This document shows, piece by piece, positions 58,400 to 64,000 of a DNA stretch of 64,000 nt (the first letter of the stretch is position 1; each line of letters begins with the position of its first letter). Source of the DNA: Chlamydiales bacterium. Its GTDB lineage: Bacteria > Chlamydiota > Chlamydiia > Chlamydiales > Rhabdochlamydiaceae. A model generated the notes under the pieces. That model made no database searches and had not been told where the DNA came from. It saw nothing but the letters and a program-made list of their open reading frames with translations. The translations under genes were made by a program, and so were the position numbers. The stretch covers positions 186,001 to 250,000 of the forward strand of contig JACPOL010000008.1 of the NCBI GenBank assembly GCA_016185065.1, written 5' to 3'.

Positions 58400-59683
58400 T
58401 CAGAGGAGGGGCTTTAGGGTCTGCCAGGTGCGCTCGGTGGAGCCTCGAGCTTCTCGGGTGACGTTTAGGCATGAGTGGTGGGCCTGCTTCCATCTGCTTG
58501 GATTCTGGAGAAGGTCAAGGATCGTTTCAGGAAGGCTGGCTAGTGGAACTTGAATCCCAGCGCCTGAGGTGATAGCGAGATCGACAAGGTCCAGCTGGGT
58601 GTGCATGTGAGGGCCAAAAATAACAGGGACGCCCACTTGAACGGGTTCAAAAATATTGTGTCCACCTACATGGGAGACGAAACTTCCACCCATGATGGCG
58701 AGTTCGGCTAGCTGGAAGCAGTTAAGCAGCTTTCCCATCGCATCGATGAGAATGACCCTCTCATCCCCTTTTTTGAATGCGCGCTCAGTATAGGTAATAA
58801 TTGAAAGGCCGCGTGCTTTTAACTGGGCTGCAACTTTGGAAAAGCGCTCGGGATGTCGCGGCACGATAAGGACTTTTAGCTTAGGAATTTCTATCCAGAC
58901 CTTATCCAGTGCGGAGAGGAGCCACTCCTCTTCGGGGTCGTGCGATGAACCGATGACTAGGACGCGGTCATCTCTCTTTATTCCAAGCTCATCTTGCCAA
59001 GTGGCACGTTCTGCGTCTGTGAGCTCTACGGGTGAGATGTCGAGCTTTAGATTTCCAGTGATGAGCAGCTTTTCTGGAGAGATGCCCAGCTCTAGAAAGC
59101 GCTCGTAATAACGCGAGCTCTGCAAGCAGAACTTATCGAAATAAGAGAAGAGAAGTTTTGAGAAGAATCCAAAGAGTTTAAATCGCTTAAATGAGCGCTC
59201 CGAGAGCTTCCCGTTTACAAGCGCGATCTGCGCGCCAGAGAGTTTTGTAAATTTTAACAGGTGGTACCAGAACTCCCCTTCTACAAGAATTAAGAGATCG
59301 GGCTGTATTCTGTGCAAGATACGCTTGATAAGCCATGAGAAGTCGATCGGCAGAAAGAAGTAGCTGTCCGCTGCTGGAAGCGAACGCCCGGCCTCTGCAA
59401 GGCCGGTCTCTGTAACACACGAGATAACGATTTTTGCATCTGGCATCTCGGATCGGATCTTCTTATAGAGAGGAGCAACCGCCTTTGTCTCACCTACCGA
59501 GACGGCGTGAATCCAGACTACTCTCCCCTCTCCCTTTTCGATTGCAGGTGGCAGCCTCCAGCCTAAACGCTCTCCTAGACTTTTGCGATACTTCCCCAGT
59601 TTAATGCGATGCCAGAGAAGCTTTGGCAGGGCAACTAACCCGAGCAGCAGGAGTAGAAGATCGTAAATAAAACTAAGAAGCAT
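58400..59683 (-). CDS. waaA: 3-deoxy-D-manno-octulosonic acid (Kdo) transferase
   Basis: Transfers Kdo from CMP-Kdo to lipid A at the inner membrane. Chlamydial enzymes add several residues. The 427-aa sequence has an N-terminal membrane anchor (residues 1-20), RVVWIHAVSVGETKAVAPL, ILVEGEFWYHLLKF (the catalytic Glu) and VIGSSHDPEEEWLL, and GGSFVSHVGGHNIFEP is the donor-binding loop. ATG 59683 overlaps the end of leuS by 11 bases. The neighbour order leuS-waaA is also seen in Chlamydia. Confidence 0.93.
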   Translation of the reverse strand: MLLSFIYDLLLLLLGLVALPKLLWHRIKLGKYRKSLGERLGWRLPPAIEKGEGRVVWIHAVSVGETKAVAPLYKKIRSEMPDAKIVISCVTETGLAEAGRSLPAADSYFFLPIDFSWLIKRILHRIQPDLLILVEGEFWYHLLKFTKLSGAQIALVNGKLSERSFKRFKLFGFFSKLLFSYFDKFCLQSSRYYERFLELGISPEKLLITGNLKLDISPVELTDAERATWQDELGIKRDDRVLVIGSSHDPEEEWLLSALDKVWIEIPKLKVLIVPRHPERFSKVAAQLKARGLSIITYTERAFKKGDERVILIDAMGKLLNCFQLAELAIMGGSFVSHVGGHNIFEPVQVGVPVIFGPHMHTQLDLVDLAITSGAGIQVPLASLPETILDLLQNPSRWKQAHHSCLNVTREARGSTERTWQTLKPLL

Positions 59684-62258
59684 CTGCAATCACGAGGTTC
59701 ATGAGTTTATTAGGCACGAAGATCACCTTCTGGATCTCTCCCTTCACATGCTTTGCGATCTGCGGCTGCGTCTCGATAAACTTAAGAAGCTCTTCCTGGC
59801 TCTTATCTTTTGGAAGCTCCCAGCGACCTCTAAGCCTACCATTCACCTGAATGATGTAGGTAACCATCTCATCGATAAGATAGAGGGGGTTGACCTTGGG
59901 GAATGGAGCAAAAGTCAGCGTCTCTTTGCCGCCCAGATGCTGCCACGCCTCTTCAGCAATGTGTGGAGCAAATGGTGAGAGCAGCTGAGCTAATATTCTG
60001 AGAGCGCTCTTGGGATAGTTGGGAAGTGGAGCAAAATTGTTCATGAACTCCATCATCTTGGCGATCGCTGTGTTAAACTGCATCGCTTCGATATCCCTTT
60101 GCACCTGGCTGATTAACCGGTGGGTGAGCTTCATCGCCTCTTCTGTCTCCTCATCCGAAGCTTTTTCGGAGTGAAGGAGGTCGTAGAAGCGGCTTAAAAA
60201 GCGCCTGCAGCCAGTTACAGCATCGGTGTTCCAGAGCTTCTCTTTGTCAAACGGCCCCATAAACATCTCGTAGAGGCGGAGCGAGTCTGCTCCAAACTCT
60301 TCAATCATCTCATCGGGTGTTACTCCATTCAACTTCGACTTGGACATCTTTTCGGTGAGGACTTCGAGCTCCTGATCGGTGCCGATCTGGAAGTAGCGCC
60401 CCTTCTCTTCCCTCACCTCTTCGGGTGAGATATAGGCGCCGCCTGGAAGCCTAAATGACTTAGCGATCACAAGCCCCTGGTTGCGGAGGGTCTGAAAAGG
60501 CTCAGGAGTACTTACAAGGCCGCTATCATAAAGAACCTTGTGCCAGAAGCGGGCATAGAGAAGATGAAGAACAGCATGCTCCACGCCTCCCACATACATA
60601 TCGACAGGCATCCAGTACTTTTCGATCTCTTTATCCCATGCAGCTTTGTCGTTTAGCGGATCGCAGAAGCGCAGATAGTACCAGCAGGAGCCAGCCCATT
60701 GCGGCATTGTGTTGGTCTCACGCCACGCCTTCTTTCCCGTTTTGATGTCTTGAATGTGCACCCACTCTTGCACGCGTGCAAGTGGGCTCTCGCCTGTTGG
60801 GCTCGGCTTAAAATCTGCAAGTTGCGGAGGGCAGAGAGGCAGCTCATCAAGTCCGAGTGCTCTCTGCTTTCCGCCTTCAAGGTGGATAATTGGAATCGGC
60901 TCGCCCCAGTAGCGCTGTCTAGAAAAGAGCCAGTCGCGGAGCTTGTAGTTGATCGCCTCTTCCCCTTTCTCATTTTTAATGAGCCAATTTAATACCCTCT
61001 CTTTTGCATCTTCGGCAGAGAGGCCATTTAATGAGAGATCCTTATGCGCGCTATTGATTAATAGCCCACCCTTTGACCAGCATCTATTGCCAGCTAATAC
61101 TTCTACGCGGACGTTTGCGAAGGTGAGTCCTTCGGGTGCAAAATCTTCATCGCTTGAAGGCTCTGGATCGACTACGGGCTGCACTAAAAGGTTATATTTT
61201 TTTGCGAACTCAAAATCGCGCTCATCGTGAGCTGGGACGCCCATTACAGCGCCTGTTCCATACCCCATCAATACGTAGTCTGCAATCCAGATCGGAATGC
61301 GCGCACCATTAACGGGATTAATCGCATATCCACCAGTCCAGACACCGCTCTTGTCCTTATTGACCTCTCCTCTTTGAAAGTCGGTCTTGTTGACCACCTC
61401 TTTCTGATAAGCATCGATAGCTGCTCTCTGCTCTTTCGTGGTAATTGAAGGTACGAGCGGATGCTCGGGAGCTAGGACGATGAAGGTGACACCGAAAAGA
61501 GTGTGGTGGCAGGTTGTGAAGACGGGAATGGCCGAGCCGCTCTTCTCCTCAATGAAGTTCACCTTGGATCCACGGCTCTTGCCAATCCAATTGACCTGCA
61601 ACTTTTTTAAGTGGTCTGGCCAGTCCAAAAGATCTAGATCTTCAAGAAGCTTATCGGCATAGGCTGTGATCTTAAGGATCCACTGGCGCAGAGGTCTTCT
61701 TTCAACGGGATAGCCGCCTTCTTTGGATCTGCCATTTTCAACCTCCTCATTCGCAAGGACTGTTCCAAGAAATGGGCAGAAGTTAACCTGCATCTCGGCT
61801 TCATAAGCCAGCCCTTTTTCATAGAGCTTTGTGAAGATCCACTGGGTCCACTTGTAATATTTTGGGTCGCTTGTTGCCACCTCGCGACTCCAGTCGTAGC
61901 TGAAGCCGAGCGATTTGAGCTGACGGCGGTAGGTGTTGATGTTCTGCTCAGCCGTAACGGAAGGGTGCGTGCCCGTTTTAATTGCATACTGTTCGGCAGG
62001 AAGGCCAAAACTATCCCACCCCATTGGATGGAGCACATTAAACCCTTGCTGCCTCTTATATCGGGCTAAGATGTCGGTCGCGGTATAGCCAGTGACGTGA
62101 CCTACATGCAGACCTGCCCCGGATGGGTAAGGGAACATATCTAATATGTAGTACTTTGGTTTTGAGTGGTCGACGTCGACTTTAAAGGTCTCTTGGTCTT
62201 CCCAAAACTTCTGCCACTTCTTCTCTATGCGAATATGGTCGTAGCGCGGCCTGTCCAT
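59673..62258 (-). CDS. leuS: Leucyl-tRNA synthetase
   Basis: Charges tRNA-Leu (861 aa, class Ia). The HIGH-type motif is in PYPSGAGLHVGHVTGY (about residue 43-58) and KMSKS in EKMSKSKLNGVTPDEM (about 635). The editing domain includes VMGVPAHDERDFEFA, and YVGGVEHAVLHLLYARFW is typical. ATG 62258 follows a GAGAAAGAG region. It overlaps waaA at its 3' end. Confidence 0.97.
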   Translation of the reverse strand: MDRPRYDHIRIEKKWQKFWEDQETFKVDVDHSKPKYYILDMFPYPSGAGLHVGHVTGYTATDILARYKRQQGFNVLHPMGWDSFGLPAEQYAIKTGTHPSVTAEQNINTYRRQLKSLGFSYDWSREVATSDPKYYKWTQWIFTKLYEKGLAYEAEMQVNFCPFLGTVLANEEVENGRSKEGGYPVERRPLRQWILKITAYADKLLEDLDLLDWPDHLKKLQVNWIGKSRGSKVNFIEEKSGSAIPVFTTCHHTLFGVTFIVLAPEHPLVPSITTKEQRAAIDAYQKEVVNKTDFQRGEVNKDKSGVWTGGYAINPVNGARIPIWIADYVLMGYGTGAVMGVPAHDERDFEFAKKYNLLVQPVVDPEPSSDEDFAPEGLTFANVRVEVLAGNRCWSKGGLLINSAHKDLSLNGLSAEDAKERVLNWLIKNEKGEEAINYKLRDWLFSRQRYWGEPIPIIHLEGGKQRALGLDELPLCPPQLADFKPSPTGESPLARVQEWVHIQDIKTGKKAWRETNTMPQWAGSCWYYLRFCDPLNDKAAWDKEIEKYWMPVDMYVGGVEHAVLHLLYARFWHKVLYDSGLVSTPEPFQTLRNQGLVIAKSFRLPGGAYISPEEVREEKGRYFQIGTDQELEVLTEKMSKSKLNGVTPDEMIEEFGADSLRLYEMFMGPFDKEKLWNTDAVTGCRRFLSRFYDLLHSEKASDEETEEAMKLTHRLISQVQRDIEAMQFNTAIAKMMEFMNNFAPLPNYPKSALRILAQLLSPFAPHIAEEAWQHLGGKETLTFAPFPKVNPLYLIDEMVTYIIQVNGRLRGRWELPKDKSQEELLKFIETQPQIAKHVKGEIQKVIFVPNKLMNLVIADAS

Positions 62259-62407
62259 CTCTTTCTCACAATATGTTTTACAAACCCGCTAATATAACAA
62301 GATCTTGGAATTTCCGCTTTAAATATTTGCCATAAATGATTCTTGTCGTTATCTTACTTTATTATGGATCCACAAAGGATCTGTTTTTACAAACGGTGTG
62401 TCGATTT

Positions 62408-63847
62408 ATGTTAGAAACAATCGCTCTTAAGAAAAATAAAGTTGTTCTTTCAGACTATAACTACCAGAGAGATATTGAGAATCGCTTGCTCATGGCTCAA
62501 TTCTCCTCCCTCGATATCTCCGTTTTAGAAGAGATCCTATACAGTTCATTAAGTATTTCACTGAAAAAGCTCGCTAAGAACATCTCTGCTAGTGAAAAAG
62601 AGGTGCGGCCTATTGTTCAGAAGCTAAGCCAGACAGGTCTTCTAACACTTGATGGGGACGTGATCACCGTAGACAAAGAGATGCGCAAATATTACGAGGC
62701 GCAGATCGATAAGTTCGATGAGGACTTCTGCCCTGGCATAGAGTACCTACTCGGCCTACTCCGTAAGGTGCCTATTCACATCCTTCCTACCTGGTACTCG
62801 ATCCCTCGCACATCGAACAATATTTTTGATTCTATTATTGAAAAGCACCTACAGACACCTCAAATTTTTCTTAGGTACTGTTCTGAACTCAATTTGACAG
62901 ATCCTCTTCTTAACTCTATCGTCGAAGTGGTCTATAACTCCCCAGACTATAAAGTGCGCGCCGATGAGCTTATTGAAAAATTTAATCTTACTCCTCAACA
63001 GTTCGAAGAGTCGATCCTGCTTTTGGAATTCAATTTTCTCTGCTGCTTAGGCTATCAAAAAAATGATGACATTTGGGAAGAGGTAGTCACTCCTTTCCAC
63101 GAGTGGCGTGAGTATCTCCTCTTTCAGAGAGACTCAAAGACCCCATCAATTCCCAAAAAAGCAAAAATTGAGAGAACCCGGGAAGAGGACTTCTCTTTTG
63201 TTGAAGATATGCACTGCCTGCTCTCCCTTGCGAAAAAGCAGACGATGACCCTTTCAAAAAAGAATGCGATAGGACTTCCGCTCCCCTCTACTGCTCTCTG
63301 CGAAGCTTTTGCTGGTAGCTGCAATAACCTGTCTACGGATAAGAGCGACTTCCTCCCCTACGTTCATCAACTGATCACAAAGCTCTGTCAGCTCAAGCTC
63401 GCCGATATCGTAGACGGACAGCTCTGCCCCCTAGAGTCTGCAAAAAGCTGGTTTACCCTAGACGCTGAAGCGCGCGCCATCTATCTCTACCGCCACCCTT
63501 TAAATCAGATCACCTCTGTGGATCTTCCCCCTTCTCTTGCAACCGACCGCCATGTGCGGGAGGCGGAAAAGAGCATCTCTCGCGTGCTGGACTCTGGATG
63601 GGTCTACTTCGACGATTTTATGAATGGAGTCTATGTGGCACTCAGCCCAACTTCTGCAATTACCCTAAAAAAAACGGGAAAGACTTGGAAGTATGCACTT
63701 CCTAGCTACTCACCAGAAGAGCTCGCTCTCATTAGAGCAGCGATCTTTGAAGGGCTCTTTTTCGCTGGAATGGTTGCAACTGGAACTCACGACGAGAAAG
63801 AGTGCTTCTGCGTTACCCCCTTTGGTCAGTCTATTTTTGGCAGCTAA
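62408..63847 (+). CDS. Conserved-type hypothetical protein with winged-helix-like N-terminal region
   Basis: Not recognised as a named family. I start at ATG 62408 (479 aa); ATG 62336 would add a hydrophobic leader but has no ribosome site. Residues 55-110 (ISVLEEILYSSLSISLKKLAKNISA ... LSQTGLLTLDGDVITVD) look like a winged helix. A further segment near 210-250 (RADELIEKFNLTPQQFEESILLLEF) has the same style. Cytoplasmic, possibly a DNA-binding or RNA-polymerase-associated protein, as inference. It ends 31 bases before smpB. Confidence 0.7.
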   Translation: MLETIALKKNKVVLSDYNYQRDIENRLLMAQFSSLDISVLEEILYSSLSISLKKLAKNISASEKEVRPIVQKLSQTGLLTLDGDVITVDKEMRKYYEAQIDKFDEDFCPGIEYLLGLLRKVPIHILPTWYSIPRTSNNIFDSIIEKHLQTPQIFLRYCSELNLTDPLLNSIVEVVYNSPDYKVRADELIEKFNLTPQQFEESILLLEFNFLCCLGYQKNDDIWEEVVTPFHEWREYLLFQRDSKTPSIPKKAKIERTREEDFSFVEDMHCLLSLAKKQTMTLSKKNAIGLPLPSTALCEAFAGSCNNLSTDKSDFLPYVHQLITKLCQLKLADIVDGQLCPLESAKSWFTLDAEARAIYLYRHPLNQITSVDLPPSLATDRHVREAEKSISRVLDSGWVYFDDFMNGVYVALSPTSAITLKKTGKTWKYALPSYSPEELALIRAAIFEGLFFAGMVATGTHDEKECFCVTPFGQSIFGS

Positions 63848-63878
63848 AAAACCTCTCTATCACTTATGATATAGAGAT

Positions 63879-64000
63879 ATGGCACCAAAAAAAGAGGGAG
63901 ACCTCGTATCCAATCGCAAAGCTTTTCACGACTATGAGATCTTAGAGACTTATGAAGCCGGCATCGTGCTTCTAGGCACCGAAATCAAGTCGCTTAGAGC
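63879..64000 (+). CDS. smpB: SsrA-binding protein SmpB (5' part, cut by window edge)
   Basis: The first 40 codons begin at ATG 63879 and continue past the end. [30 protein letters not shown] is the diagnostic start of SmpB, the small protein that binds tmRNA for rescue of stalled ribosomes. Confidence 0.93.
   Translation, partial: MAPKKEGDLVSNRKAFHDYEILETYEAGIVLLGTEIKSLR

Noticed and set aside
58370..58400. Palindrome CCTCTGATCAGAGG after waaA as an operator
   Set aside because: It is inside or just after the waaA stop and resembles the start of the extragenic palindrome family, so a terminator remnant is more likely.
1..64000. CRISPR array, prophage or insertion sequence
   Set aside because: No regular spaced repeats, integrase, cas or transposase reading frame was seen. 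The TIR elements lack any enzyme.

Overview
The window looks like chromosome of an environmental (amoeba- or protist-associated) member of the Chlamydiota, probably Parachlamydiales-like. The evidence is the gene mix: a tiny histone-like basic protein, a TyrP-type transporter, an ATP/ADP-translocase-like carrier, leuS next to the Kdo transferase gene waaA, an Lpg1974/MOMP-like outer-membrane protein, SET-domain and F-box-like proteins, and many small proteins with double hydrophobic lobes typical of inclusion-membrane or secreted chlamydial proteins. No rRNA, CRISPR array, transposase or prophage is visible. The species assignment is an inference.

Layout. 1-3.2 kb: partial GadC/APC permease, a 44-aa Q/P-rich gene, a 36-aa histone-like gene, a hypothetical gene and a nitroreductase. 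3.2-6.6 kb: phosphatase, two paralogous membrane proteins, TMEM14-like protein. 6.7-12.7 kb: Sua5, TyrP, SMR pump, second phosphatase, and two divergent SET-domain genes. 12.76-13.29 kb: a GC-rich non-coding element with terminal inverted repeats, with a relative at 37.24-37.71 kb. 13.4-17.9 kb: FKBP isomerase, RluA-type pseudouridine synthase, dicarboxylate symporter, and a membrane-anchored protein with a possible YopT-like C58 triad. 18-25.4 kb: two F-box-like paralogs, small hypotheticals, TauE-family exporter. 25.4-27.8 kb: a type III polyketide synthase operon whose middle gene is broken by a homopolymer frameshift. 28-36.4 kb: Tpx, malic enzyme, two effector-like paralogs, ATP/ADP-translocase-like carrier, HD hydrolase, GMP reductase. 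36.4-46.9 kb: glycosyltransferases, cydAB, SDR, VOC, MFS, outer-membrane protein, EEP-family phosphodiesterase. 47-50.1 kb: another F-box-like pair. 50.2-55.3 kb: complete cyoABCDE plus a GNAT gene. 55.3-64 kb: an exported glycosyltransferase/methyltransferase fusion, elongator and initiator tRNA-Met, waaA, leuS, a winged-helix-like protein and the start of smpB.

How it fits together. The core genes give respiration with two terminal quinol oxidases (bd and bo3), LPS Kdo transfer, translation and nutrient uptake. Interspersed is a large set of candidate host-interaction genes: SET methyltransferases, four F-box-like proteins, a putative C58 protease, exported glycosyltransferases, and several proteins sharing an FWDS...FNW aromatic/hydrophobic helix. 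Many convergent gene junctions carry long near-perfect inverted repeats that probably act as two-way terminators and look like families of dispersed palindromes.
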